A stretch of 64,000 nt of DNA from Profundibacterium mesophilum KAUST100406-0324 (GTDB lineage Bacteria; Pseudomonadota; Alphaproteobacteria; Rhodobacterales; Rhodobacteraceae). Made by a program: the position numbers and the translations under genes. Shown here one piece after another: positions 9,058-17,192 of this stretch. The DNA lies in assembly GCF_009835145.1 (NCBI RefSeq), contig NZ_APKE01000010.1, positions 1-64,000 on the forward strand, read 5' to 3'. How positions within the stretch are numbered: the first letter of the stretch is position 1; every line of letters starts with the position of its first letter. Below the pieces are notes generated by a model, which saw nothing but the letters and a program-made list of their open reading frames with translations, was not told where the DNA came from and made no database searches.

Positions 9058-9609
9058 ATGCCAGACAGACGCCAGTTCATCGCGGGAGCTGCCGCTGCCG
9101 CCGCCACGGGGCTCGCGGCACCCGCGGGCGCGTTCGAGCTTGCGCCGCGCCTGCGCCCGCAGCTCGTTCCCCTGCGCGCGGGGATCGCGCCGGGACAGCT
9201 CCTCGTGGTTCCCGCGCAGCACTACCTCTACTGGACGATGCCCGAGGGGCAGGCGATGCGCTACGGCGTCGGCGTCGGGCGCGCGGGACTGGCCTTCAAG
9301 GGCACGGCTGTGATCGAACGCAAGGCGCGCTGGCCCAGCTGGCGGCCCACCGACGAGATGATCGAGCGCGAGCCCGAGACTTACAAGCAGTTCGAGGACG
9401 GCGTTCCCGGCGGTCCGGACAACCCCCTGGGCGCGCGGGCGCTCTATCTCTACCAGAACGGGATCGACACCTATTTCCGGATCCACGGGACCACGGCGCC
9501 GCGATCGATCGGCCGCTCCGTCTCGAACGGCTGCATCAGGATGCTGAACGCGCATGTCGAGGACCTCTATGCGCGGGTGCCGGTCGGCACCAGGGTGACG
9601 GTCTTCTGA
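9058..9609 (+). CDS. Secreted L,D-transpeptidase (YkuD domain)
   Basis: This 183-residue protein has an N-terminal export signal with an RR pair (MPDRRQFIAG) and an alanine-rich hydrophobic core to about residue 25. The YkuD catalytic signature lies at residues 143-162, with His143 in HGTTAP and nucleophile Cys159 in SNGCIRM. It should form 3-3 peptidoglycan cross-links or attach proteins to the wall in the periplasm. The ATG at 9058 is preferred over 9040 because of AAGGAGAG just upstream and the fit of the signal peptide. It is an independent plus-strand gene, divergent from tpa. Confidence 0.88.
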   Translation: MPDRRQFIAGAAAAAATGLAAPAGAFELAPRLRPQLVPLRAGIAPGQLLVVPAQHYLYWTMPEGQAMRYGVGVGRAGLAFKGTAVIERKARWPSWRPTDEMIEREPETYKQFEDGVPGGPDNPLGARALYLYQNGIDTYFRIHGTTAPRSIGRSVSNGCIRMLNAHVEDLYARVPVGTRVTVF

Positions 9610-9778
9610 TCGGCGCGCGGCCCGGCCCCGGGGCGGGGCCGTCCGGCCTTCGGCGAAGGTATTTGCGCGAAAGTGAGGAGGGAAGGTCGGTTTCGGGATG
9701 CGTAACGTCGCCGCCCGCGCGCCCGCCGCGCCGGGGATCGGCGATCTAGGCAGGGAATGCCAGTGGGAGGGTCATGCG

Positions 9779-12280
9779 TTGCGCAGCCAAGTGAAAGCTC
9801 TCGTCGTCGGCGGCGGCGCCGTCGGCACCTCGATCGCCTATCATCTTGCCCGTGCGGGCTGGGACGAGGTGATGCTTCTGGAGCGCGACGAGCTGACCTC
9901 TGGCTCGACATGGCATGCGGCGGGCTTGCTGCCCTATTTCAACATGTCCTATGCGACGAGCTGGATCCACGACCACTCGATCAAGCTCTACAAGACGCTC
10001 GAGGCCGAGACGGGGCTCAATGCCGGCTTCGCCGTGGTCGGCAACCTGCGCATGGCGCAGAGCGATGCGCGGATGGACGAGTTCCGCCTCTATGCCGCAA
10101 CGGCCGAGACCGTGGGCGTTCCGTTCGAATGGATGACGCCCTCGCAGATCAGGGAGCGCTGGCCCCTGCTGCGCACCGAGGATCTGGAAGGGGCGATCTT
10201 CCATCCCACCGACGGCTATATCAACCCCGCCGACGTGACGATGGCGCTGGCCAAGGGCGCGCGCCAGCGTGGTGTGACGATCGAGCGGCGCTGGCAGGTG
10301 GACGGGTATGAATGGGCCGGCGATCATTGGCGCGTCACCGTCACGAAGATGGCGGAGAAGGGCGGCAACCTCGTTCCCTCAGGCGAGCGACAGGTGATCG
10401 AGGCCGAGCATGTCGTTACCGCCACCGGCAACCACGCGCAACGCACCGCGCGCCTTCTGGGCATCAAGATCCCGGCCATTCCCGTCGAGCACCAGTTCAT
10501 CGTGACCGAGCCCGATCCGGCCCTGCGCGCGTGGCGGGCCGAAGGCAATCCCGAGCATCCGGTGCTGCGCGATGCCGATGCCAAGTGGTATGTGCGCGAG
10601 GAGCGCGGCGGCTGGATCCTCGGCCCCTACGAGCGCGGCGCGCCGGCCCGCTTCGAGCATGGCGTGCCCGACAGTTTCCGCGCCGACCTCTTCCCGCTCG
10701 ATCTCGAGCGGATCGAGGAGGAATACATGAGCATGATCCACCGCATCCCCTCCTCCGAGGAGGTCGGGCTGAAGGATGATTTCAACGGTCCGATCTGCTA
10801 CACCCCCGATGGCAACCCGCTCCTGGGACCCGCGCCGGGCTTGCGCAACATGTGGCTCGCGGAGGGGTTCAGCTTCGGCATCACCGCGGCTGGCGGGGCC
10901 GGACATTACCTCGCGCAGCTCATGGTGGAGGGCGAGGCGGCGATCGACATGGCCAGCCTCGATCCGCGCCGCTACGGGCCGTGGATTACCACCGAATACG
11001 CCGCCCGCAAGAACGAGGAGGCCTATGAGCATGTCTATATCCTCCACCATCCCGACGAGGAGCGTCCCGCCTGCCGGCCGCTGAAGACCGCGCCTTGCTA
11101 TGAGCGGATGCGCGCGCTGGGCGCACAGTTCGGGCAGGTGAACGGCTGGGAGCGGCCGAACTACTTCGGCCCCGTGGATGCGCCGGAGGCGTTCGATCAC
11201 GATGCGCGCAGCTTCCGGCGCGGTGGGTGGTGGAAGCATGCGAAGGCCGAGGCCGAGGCGCTGCGCCAGGCGGCCGGGCTGATCGATGCGAGCGCCTTCG
11301 CCAAGCATCTTCTCGAAGGGCCGGGGGCGGCGGTCTTCCTCGACTGGTTCACCACCAACAAGCTGCCGAAAGTCGGACGTATCAACCTGACCTACGCGCT
11401 CGGTCCGGCGGGCACGGTGCGCACCGAATATACCATCGTCAGGCTTGCCGAGGAGAAATTCTACCTCGTCTCCGCCGGCGCCTGGCAGGCCTATGACAGC
11501 GATTTCCTGGCGAAGGCGGTCGCCGACAAGCAGGCCGAGTTCGGTGCCATGCACCTGACGGATGTGACCGCGCAGTTCGGCGTCTTCGCGCTGGCCGGGC
11601 CGCGGTCGCGCGATATCCTCTCGTCGCTGATCCGTGATGCCGATCCCGCAACGGCCCTGTCGAACAAGCGCTTTCCATGGCTGTCGGCGCGGCAGATCGA
11701 GCTTGGCATGGTGCCCGTCAATGCGATCCGCGTGGCCTATACCGGCGAGCTGGGCTGGGAGCTGCATCACCCGATGGAGATGCAGAACCATCTTTTCGAC
11801 CGGCTGATGGAGGCCGGCGCGCCGCATGGCCTCAAACCTGTCGGCGCGCGGGCGCAGAACTGGCTGCGCCAGGAGAAGAGTTATCGCGCCTTCGGCACCG
11901 AGCTCGGACGCGACGCATCGCCCCTTGAGGCCGGGCTCGATCGGTTCGTCGACCAGGGCAAGGCGTTCCACGGCAAGGCGGCGATGCTGGCGCTCGGCAT
12001 TCGCACGCGCTGCGTCACCTTGCGCATCGACGGTCCGCAGGACGCCGATCCCTGGGGCCGGGAGGCGCTTCTGTCCGGCGGTCGCGTGGTCGGGCGCCTG
12101 ACCTCCGGGGGATACTCGGTTGCCCTGGGAGCCAGCATCGCGATGGGATATGTCGCGCCGGAGCTGGCCGCGCCGGGAACGGAGCTTCGCGTCCGGATGC
12201 TGGGCGAAACCTGGCCCGCGCGGGTCCTGCAGGACAGCCCCTATGATCCCGAGAACGCCCGGATACGCATTGATGCATGA
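9779..12280 (+). CDS. FAD-dependent dimethylglycine/sarcosine dehydrogenase-like protein with GcvT domain
   Basis: This protein of about 833 residues has an N-terminal DAO-type FAD domain (VVGGGAVGTSIAYHLA near 9-24), a middle FAO_M region, and a C-terminal aminomethyltransferase (GcvT) fold from roughly residue 440. STWHAAGL near 43-50 matches the covalent FAD-histidine region of dimethylglycine dehydrogenases (His46). It would demethylate an N-methylated glycine or similar amine and pass the one-carbon unit to tetrahydrofolate. The TTG at 9779 is chosen because GGAGG precedes it and because related proteins begin just before the Rossmann motif; an in-frame ATG at 9698 with a more distant GGAGGGAAGG is the alternative. 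The exact substrate is unknown. Confidence 0.8.
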   Translation: MRSQVKALVVGGGAVGTSIAYHLARAGWDEVMLLERDELTSGSTWHAAGLLPYFNMSYATSWIHDHSIKLYKTLEAETGLNAGFAVVGNLRMAQSDARMDEFRLYAATAETVGVPFEWMTPSQIRERWPLLRTEDLEGAIFHPTDGYINPADVTMALAKGARQRGVTIERRWQVDGYEWAGDHWRVTVTKMAEKGGNLVPSGERQVIEAEHVVTATGNHAQRTARLLGIKIPAIPVEHQFIVTEPDPALRAWRAEGNPEHPVLRDADAKWYVREERGGWILGPYERGAPARFEHGVPDSFRADLFPLDLERIEEEYMSMIHRIPSSEEVGLKDDFNGPICYTPDGNPLLGPAPGLRNMWLAEGFSFGITAAGGAGHYLAQLMVEGEAAIDMASLDPRRYGPWITTEYAARKNEEAYEHVYILHHPDEERPACRPLKTAPCYERMRALGAQFGQVNGWERPNYFGPVDAPEAFDHDARSFRRGGWWKHAKAEAEALRQAAGLIDASAFAKHLLEGPGAAVFLDWFTTNKLPKVGRINLTYALGPAGTVRTEYTIVRLAEEKFYLVSAGAWQAYDSDFLAKAVADKQAEFGAMHLTDVTAQFGVFALAGPRSRDILSSLIRDADPATALSNKRFPWLSARQIELGMVPVNAIRVAYTGELGWELHHPMEMQNHLFDRLMEAGAPHGLKPVGARAQNWLRQEKSYRAFGTELGRDASPLEAGLDRFVDQGKAFHGKAAMLALGIRTRCVTLRIDGPQDADPWGREALLSGGRVVGRLTSGGYSVALGASIAMGYVAPELAAPGTELRVRMLGETWPARVLQDSPYDPENARIRIDA

Positions 12281-12370
12281 AAGACATCCGCCGCGTTTCC
12301 GTCATTATTGAGACTTCATCGCGCCCAACCTTTCTGATTGGTTAAGTTCAGGATCAGTCAGGAGAGCGTC

Positions 12371-13000
12371 ATGCGCCACGTTCAGATCATGGACAGCCCC
12401 AAGCTCGCGCGGTTCACGGGCATCAGCGGCGATGCGCTCCTGCGCACCCCGTTCGGCGCGCGCCGTGCCGACAATATCCGCCCCGGCGACCTCGTCGTCA
12501 CGCGCGGAGGGGGGCTCCGTCCCGTCAGGCTCGTCTGGACGCGCAGCATCGGCGAGGCCGAGATGAAGGCCGATCCCGATCTTGCGCCGGTGCGCCTCGC
12601 GCCGCGCGCCCTCGGGCCGATGATGCCGCAAAAGCCCCTGACCCTCGCGCCGGATCACAAGGTCCTCGTGCCCGGCTGGCTGCTCGAGGATGGCGAGGAG
12701 AGCGGCGGGCTGATCGAGGCGCGCGGCCTTGCGGGGAGCAGCGACGCGATCTGGCTCGACCGCGATGCCGCCGGCAGCATCTTCTACAATTTCGTCTTCG
12801 ACCGTCACGAGGTCGTCATGGTCAGCGGCCTCCCGGTCGAGACATTCCACCCCTCCGCGGCGACGGTCGCCAATGTCGACGAGGGCACGAAGGTCGATCT
12901 GATGCGCCGCTTCCCGGCCCTGCGTCGTGAGGCGGAGGCCTTTCCGCAAGCCGCCCTGCCGGTGCTGCCGCCGGCGGCCTACCTGCAGGCGATGCGCTAG
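12371..13000 (+). CDS. Hint-domain (Hedgehog/intein-like) protein lacking the usual cysteine
   Basis: This 209-residue protein matches the Hint-domain family common in Rhodobacteraceae. A block-A-like start runs GDALLRTPFGARRADNI then RPGDLVV; a middle region ends in LAPDHKVLVPG; and a later FDRHEVVMVSGLPVETFHP segment carries the conserved His. The Cys that normally opens the Hint fold (C-F-x-x-G-T) is not present; the corresponding segment reads GISGDALL. The start ATG 12371 follows AGGAG. With no self-splicing nucleophile it may be a structural or binding domain rather than an autoprocessing one. There is no obvious partner domain or signal peptide. Confidence 0.7.
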   Translation: MRHVQIMDSPKLARFTGISGDALLRTPFGARRADNIRPGDLVVTRGGGLRPVRLVWTRSIGEAEMKADPDLAPVRLAPRALGPMMPQKPLTLAPDHKVLVPGWLLEDGEESGGLIEARGLAGSSDAIWLDRDAAGSIFYNFVFDRHEVVMVSGLPVETFHPSAATVANVDEGTKVDLMRRFPALRREAEAFPQAALPVLPPAAYLQAMR

Positions 13001-13186
13001 CGGCGCGCCCGCCGCGTCGGCTCCGATGCCGGCCCGGGCGAGCGGCAATCGGGCTTTTCCCACGACATGGTGCGGCCGCTCCGGCGGCATGCGCCGCGCG
13101 TGGCATACCCGGCCCGCGTGCCATTCGAACAGCGGCTGCCGGTCCGGCATCCGGTGAAAGTTTCCGCATATATTCGAGGATCAAAG

Positions 13187-13708
13187 ATGGACTACAAGAA
13201 AATGGCATTCGCCGCTGTTGCGGCAGGGCTGGTGGCCGGCGCCGCACAGGCGCAGGGCAAGCGTTTCGAGGATATCGACCTCGACCGGAACGGCCGTCTT
13301 GACCGCGCCGAGCTGGTGCGGGGTTTCGGGCAGGAGGGGCTATCGATCATCGGGCGCGACCAGGACGGTGATGGCCTCATCTCCAAGGACGAGATCCGCG
13401 CGACGCAAACCGAGGGCGAGCGCGCGATGAAACAGGCGGCCATGCGCGGCGAGTCCGGCACCCCGGGCGCGGCGCAGGCTGCCGAAATTGCTGAGCGCGA
13501 GAAGGACGACCGCGAGGAACGCGAAGACCGCGAGAGGGACGACCGCGAGGAGCGCGAAGACCGCGAGAGGGACGACCGCGAGGAGCGTGAGGACCGTGCC
13601 GAGGACGACCGCGAGGAACGTGAGGACCGTGCCGAGGACGACCGTGAGGACCAAAGCGATCGGGACGAGGACGATGGCGATGACGACGACTCGGATGACG
13701 ATGACTGA
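13187..13708 (+). CDS. Secreted EF-hand protein with acidic tandem-repeat tail
   Basis: This 173-residue protein has a signal peptide (about 1-23, ending AAQAQ), two EF-hand loops at about 31-42 (DLDRNGRLDRAE) and 58-69 (DQDGDGLISKDE), and a long charged tail. The tail holds four 11-residue repeats of the form DREEREDR(E/A)(R/E)D followed by an Asp run (ending DDDDSDDDD). ATG 13187 follows GAGGATCAAAG; an upstream in-frame start at 13067 would put an arginine-rich leader before the signal peptide and is rejected. Calcium binding is likely for the EF-hands; the tail may add low-affinity cation binding. Its role is unknown. Confidence 0.8.
   Translation: MDYKKMAFAAVAAGLVAGAAQAQGKRFEDIDLDRNGRLDRAELVRGFGQEGLSIIGRDQDGDGLISKDEIRATQTEGERAMKQAAMRGESGTPGAAQAAEIAEREKDDREEREDRERDDREEREDRERDDREEREDRAEDDREEREDRAEDDREDQSDRDEDDGDDDDSDDDD
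13508..13639 (+). repeat. Four tandem 33-bp repeats inside an EF-hand gene
   Basis: Four in-frame copies of a 33-base unit begin at 13508, 13541, 13574 and 13607. Each encodes an 11-residue charged segment; the first two end ERD and the last two end AED. Because the period is a multiple of three, unit gain or loss would lengthen or shorten the acidic tail without breaking the frame. Confidence 0.85.
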
Positions 13709-13757
13709 TCGGCGATCCCCGACCTGCGCGCGGACTCCCGGCGCCGTGTGCTAGGTG

Positions 13758-13790
13758 AAGGCCGCGCTGCCCCTTGGGCTGCGCGGCCTT
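13758..13790. terminator. Stem-loop between convergent genes
   Basis: AAGGCCGCGC at 13758-13767 is perfectly inverted at 13781-13790 (GCGCGGCCTT), giving a 10-bp stem with a 13-base loop. It lies between the end of the EF-hand gene (plus) and the end of the BmpA gene (minus), where a shared bidirectional terminator is expected. There is no long T run on either side, so efficiency is uncertain. Confidence 0.55.
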
Positions 13791-13795
13791 GTCGT

Positions 13796-14881
13796 TCAGT
13801 TGGGAATTTCGCCCTTCAGGCCCTCGACGTAGAAATCCATGCCGGCCAGTGTGCCGTCATCGGCGGTCTCGCCCTCGGCGAGCCATGCGCTGCCGTCCTG
13901 CTTGTTGATCGGTCCGGTGAAGGGATGGGCCTCGCCGGCAGCGATCGCCTCCTTGAGGGCCAGCGCCTTCTCTTTCACCTCGGGGGGCACGGCGTCGCTG
14001 ATCTCGCCGATCTCGACCATGCCGGGCGCGATCCCGTCCCAGGTGTCCTGGCTCTCCCATGTGCCATCCATCACCGCGCGGGTGCGCTCGATGTAGTAGG
14101 GCGCCCAGTTGTCGATGATCGAGCTGACGCGCGGCATCGGCGCGTATTCAGCCATGTCCGAGGCCTGGCCGAAGGTGTAGACATCGCCGGCGGCCTCGGC
14201 GGCGGCCTGCGGCGCGGTGGAATCGGTGTGCTGCAGGATCACGTCGGCGCCCTGCTCGATCAGCGCCTTCGCCGCGTCGGCCTCCTTGGCCGGATCGAAC
14301 CAGGTGAAGGCCCAGACGATGTTGAACTCGACCTCCGGGTTCACCTCGCGGGCCGCGAGATAGGCGGCGTTGATGCCCCGGATCACCTCGGGGATGGGGA
14401 AGGAGGCGATGTAGCCGATCTTGTTGCTCTGCGTCAGGTGGCCGGCGATCAGGCCCTGCACCGCGCGCCCCTCGTAGAAGCGGGCGGAATAGGTCGAGAC
14501 GTTGTCGGCGCGCTTGTAGCCCGTGGCATGCTCGAACTTCACGTCCGGGAACTTCTTGGCGACGTTGATGGTCGGGTCCATGTAGCCAAAGGAGGTCGAG
14601 AAGATGAGATCGGCGCCCGAAAGGGCCATCTGCGTCATCACGCGCTCGGCATCGGCGCCCTCGGGAACGCTCTCCTTGTAGACCGTCTCGATCTTGTCGC
14701 CGAATTCCTCCTCGAGCGCGAGGCGGCCCTTATTGTGCTCGAAGGTCCAGCCGCCATCGCCGACGGGACCGACGAAGACGAAGCCGACCTTGGTCTTCCC
14801 GTCATCCTGGGCATGGGCGGCGGCCGCGAGGCCGAGGGCAAGCGCCGTGGCGCCGAGGAACGTTCTGCGAAGCATCTTCAT
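13796..14881 (-). CDS. BMP-family ABC transporter substrate-binding protein
   Basis: This 361-residue periplasmic binding protein has a cleavable signal peptide (about 1-24, ending AAAHAQ). It belongs to the Bmp/Med family, which binds nucleosides or purine-related ligands. It is the last gene of a minus-strand operon beginning with xanthine dehydrogenase and continuing with the matching ATPase and two permeases. The likely ligand is therefore a purine base, nucleoside or urate-related compound (inference from context). ATG 14881 follows AGGGAG; ATG 14875 is an equally plausible start. The two permease genes lie directly upstream with a 48-base gap. Confidence 0.85.
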   Translation of the reverse strand: MKMLRRTFLGATALALGLAAAAHAQDDGKTKVGFVFVGPVGDGGWTFEHNKGRLALEEEFGDKIETVYKESVPEGADAERVMTQMALSGADLIFSTSFGYMDPTINVAKKFPDVKFEHATGYKRADNVSTYSARFYEGRAVQGLIAGHLTQSNKIGYIASFPIPEVIRGINAAYLAAREVNPEVEFNIVWAFTWFDPAKEADAAKALIEQGADVILQHTDSTAPQAAAEAAGDVYTFGQASDMAEYAPMPRVSSIIDNWAPYYIERTRAVMDGTWESQDTWDGIAPGMVEIGEISDAVPPEVKEKALALKEAIAAGEAHPFTGPINKQDGSAWLAEGETADDGTLAGMDFYVEGLKGEIPN

Positions 14882-14929
14882 GCACTCCCTGTGGATCGCG
14901 GGCCGGGCGGCCCGGTCTTGTTGGCCCCG

Positions 14930-15859
14930 TCAGGACGAGGCGTGGAACACGCGGCCAAGCGCCGCCGGCGCGGCGAGCCGTGTGCGTCTGCGCGCCGACA
15001 TGACGACGAGCACCGCAATCGTTATCAGATAGGGCGACATCGACAAGTACTCGACGGGAAGCGCGACGCCCGCGGCCTGCAGGTTCAGCTGCAGCACGGT
15101 CATCCCGCCGAAAAGGTAGGCCCCCAGGAGAACACCGCCCGCGCGCCATGCACCGAAGACCACGATGGCGAGGGCGATCCAGCCGGCGCCGGCGGTCATC
15201 CCCTCGGTCCATTGCGGCACCCGCACGAGGCTCAGATACGCCCCCCCGAGCCCGGCGCAGGCACCCCCGAAGGCGATGGCGGCAAGGCGGATGCGCACCA
15301 CCTTGATCCCGATCGCATGGGCGGCGTCGTGGTTCTCGCCGCAGGCCCGCAGCACCAGGCCCGCGCGCGTGCGGTTGAGGAAGAACCCCGTCGCGAACAC
15401 CATGAAAAGGCTCAGGTAGACGACCCAGTCATGGTTGAAGAGCACGGGGCCGAGCAGGGGCAGATCGCCCAGGCCCCCGAAATCGATGGGTTGGGTGCGC
15501 GGCGGCTTCACACCGATGTAATCCTGTCCGATCAGTGCCGATATCCCCAGCCCGAACAGCGTGAGCGCGAGGCCCGTCGCCACCTGGTTGCTCAGCATGA
15601 CCTGGGTCAGCAGCCCGAAGACCAATGAGAGCAGCATCGCGCCCAGCGCCGCGGCGGCGAAGCCGGCGAGCGGCGAGCCGGTCTCGGTGGCCACCGCGAA
15701 GCCGCAGATCGCCCCGGTGATCATCATCCCCTCGACACCGAGATTGAGCACGCCCGATTTCTCGACCACCAGCTCGCCGAGGGCGGCCAGCACGATCGGG
15801 GTGGCCGCCACCATCAGCGAGGCGATCAGCAAGACCGGGTCGATCGATCCGAAATTCAT
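14930..15859 (-). CDS. BMP-type ABC transporter permease (second subunit)
   Basis: This 309-residue inner-membrane permease resembles BPD_transp_2 proteins of nucleoside/purine importers. It has about nine hydrophobic segments and the recognisable stretches GELVVEKSGVLNLGVEGMM near the N terminus and RACGENHDAAHAIGI in the cytoplasmic coupling region. The ATG at 15859 overlaps the stop of the preceding permease (ATGA), which fixes the start. A much longer open frame upstream is the antisense-free read-through of the first permease in another frame and is not used. It forms the channel with the product of 15856-16944. Confidence 0.88.
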   Translation of the reverse strand: MNFGSIDPVLLIASLMVAATPIVLAALGELVVEKSGVLNLGVEGMMITGAICGFAVATETGSPLAGFAAAALGAMLLSLVFGLLTQVMLSNQVATGLALTLFGLGISALIGQDYIGVKPPRTQPIDFGGLGDLPLLGPVLFNHDWVVYLSLFMVFATGFFLNRTRAGLVLRACGENHDAAHAIGIKVVRIRLAAIAFGGACAGLGGAYLSLVRVPQWTEGMTAGAGWIALAIVVFGAWRAGGVLLGAYLFGGMTVLQLNLQAAGVALPVEYLSMSPYLITIAVLVVMSARRRTRLAAPAALGRVFHASS

Positions 15860-16944
15860 GGCGCGATCTCCCGCCGCTTGATCCGTATCCGGAAGTTCAC
15901 CAGCAAATCGACCGCCAGCAGGAAGAAGAGGAGCATTCCCTGGAATGCCTGGATTGCCGCCATCGGGATGTCGAGCATGAAGGAGGCAAGCTCGCCTCCG
16001 ATATAGGTCAGCGCCATCAGCAGCCCCGCCAGCAGGATCCCGATCGGGTTCAGCCGTCCGAGGAAGGCGACGATGATCGCGGTGAAGCCGTAGCCGACAT
16101 TGAAGTCGATGCCGATCTGCCCGGCCGGTCCCGTCACCTCGAAGAGCCCCGCGAGGCCCGCGAGCCCGCCGGAGATACCGAGGCACAAGATGATCAGCCG
16201 CGCGGGATCGACCCCTGCGAAGCCGGCGGCGCGGGGCGCCTGGCCCGCGAGGCGCACATGGAAGCCGAACATGTGACGCGCCAGGAGGACATAGGCGGCG
16301 ATCACCGCGATGAAGGCCGCGACGACGCCCCAATGCATGCCGGTGCCGGCGATCAGCTCGGGATTGGCCGAGCCGGACCACTGGGCAAGGTTGCGGCTGC
16401 CGGGAAAGCCGCCCCCCTCGGGATTGCGCAGCGGCCCCACCGCCATCGAGGCCAGCAGGTTCTCGGCCACGTAGACGAGCAGCAGGGAGACAAGGATCTC
16501 GTTGGTCTTGAAATAGGCGCGCAATATCGCGGGGATCATCGCCCATGCGATCCCCCCGGCCAGCCCGGCGAGGACCATGGCGGGAAAGACGATCCAGCCG
16601 TCATAGGGATAGAGCGCAAGTCCCACCGCAGCCCCGCTCAGCGCGCCGACGATATACTGGCCCTCCGCGCCGATGTTCCACACCCCCGCCCTGAAGCCGA
16701 AACTGAGCCCGATCGCGATGAGGATCAGGGGTCCGGCCTTCACCAGCAGCTGCGGGCGCGAGTAGCCGGAGAATTGCGGATCGAAAAGCGGATCCCAGAA
16801 GATCGTGCGGATCGCGGCGAAGGGATCCTTGCCCAGGAGCGCGAAGAGCAGTCCGCCGGCGATCATCGTCAGCAGGACCGCCAGAAGCGGCGTGGCCAGA
16901 GCCCAGAGCCGAGAGGGCTGGGGACGTTTCTCGAGCGCGATCAT
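15856..16944 (-). CDS. BMP-type ABC transporter permease (first subunit)
   Basis: This 362-residue inner-membrane permease is of the BPD_transp_2 family, with a hydrophobic N-terminal helix followed by a larger extracytoplasmic loop and a cluster of helices typical of YufP-like subunits. ATG 16944 is preferred over 16974 because it leads directly into the hydrophobic region and because it overlaps (ATGA) the stop of a small upstream ORF. It pairs with the second permease (stop/start overlap at 15856-15859) and with the ATPase encoded 245 bases upstream. The product would form half of the channel for a nucleoside or purine. Confidence 0.85.
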   Translation of the reverse strand: MIALEKRPQPSRLWALATPLLAVLLTMIAGGLLFALLGKDPFAAIRTIFWDPLFDPQFSGYSRPQLLVKAGPLILIAIGLSFGFRAGVWNIGAEGQYIVGALSGAAVGLALYPYDGWIVFPAMVLAGLAGGIAWAMIPAILRAYFKTNEILVSLLLVYVAENLLASMAVGPLRNPEGGGFPGSRNLAQWSGSANPELIAGTGMHWGVVAAFIAVIAAYVLLARHMFGFHVRLAGQAPRAAGFAGVDPARLIILCLGISGGLAGLAGLFEVTGPAGQIGIDFNVGYGFTAIIVAFLGRLNPIGILLAGLLMALTYIGGELASFMLDIPMAAIQAFQGMLLFFLLAVDLLVNFRIRIKRREIAP

Positions 16945-17192
16945 GCCGCACATCCCCGCCGCGCGGCCGGGCATGCGCGCGCCGAGCCTGCCGCGGCGGC
17001 GCGGCGGCGCAGGCGCGGGCCCGGGCCGGCAGGCAGGAGGGCAGGGCGCGAGGGGCCTTGGCGCTCTGGTGTCATCTGTCGTCCTGTCCTTTTCACGGGG
17101 CGGGGGTCGTTGATGGGGCGGGGGTCGTTGATGGGGCGGGGGTCGTCACCGGGGCGGGGATCGCCGATTGTGTAGATGTCGGCGCCGCTCAT
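16941..17192 (-). CDS. Possible small ORF with DPRPIN repeats, coupled on both sides
   Basis: This open frame of 83 codons starts MSGADIYTIGDPRPG and contains DPRPIN-type hexapeptide repeats, followed by an Arg/Ala/Pro-rich tail. Its ATG overlaps the stop of the ABC ATPase (ATGA, 17192-17189). Its own stop overlaps the permease start (ATGA, 16944-16941). No family is recognised, and the composition of the second half looks like GC-rich non-coding DNA. It may be a real coupled peptide, or simply a read-through segment that keeps ribosomes moving across a 244-base spacer. The double overlap is the only positive evidence. Confidence 0.35.
   Translation of the reverse strand: MSGADIYTIGDPRPGDDPRPINDPRPINDPRPVKRTGRQMTPERQGPSRPALLPAGPGPRLRRRAAAAGSARACPAARRGCAA
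17095..17165. repeat. Tandem 18-bp G-rich repeats
   Basis: On the plus strand the unit GTCGTTGATGGGGCGGGG recurs with an 18-base period about three times, followed by a diverged copy containing GTCACCGGGGCGGGG. On the minus strand the same bases encode DPRPIN hexapeptides in the small ORF that spans this spacer. The repeats sit between the ATPase and the first permease of the BMP operon. Confidence 0.75.

Noticed and set aside
9698-9778. Upstream ATG start for the dimethylglycine dehydrogenase-like gene
   Set aside because: It adds 27 residues of Ala/Pro/Gly-rich sequence before the Rossmann motif, and a GGAGG lies correctly before TTG 9779; kept only as an alternative.
13508-13639. Regular repeats that might suggest a CRISPR array
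   Set aside because: The units are contiguous without spacers, are in frame with a secreted protein, and no cas genes are nearby.
17095-17165. 18-bp repeats considered as a CRISPR or integration site
   Set aside because: Units are directly adjacent, too short and G-rich, with no spacers or integrase; a slippage-type tandem repeat explains them.
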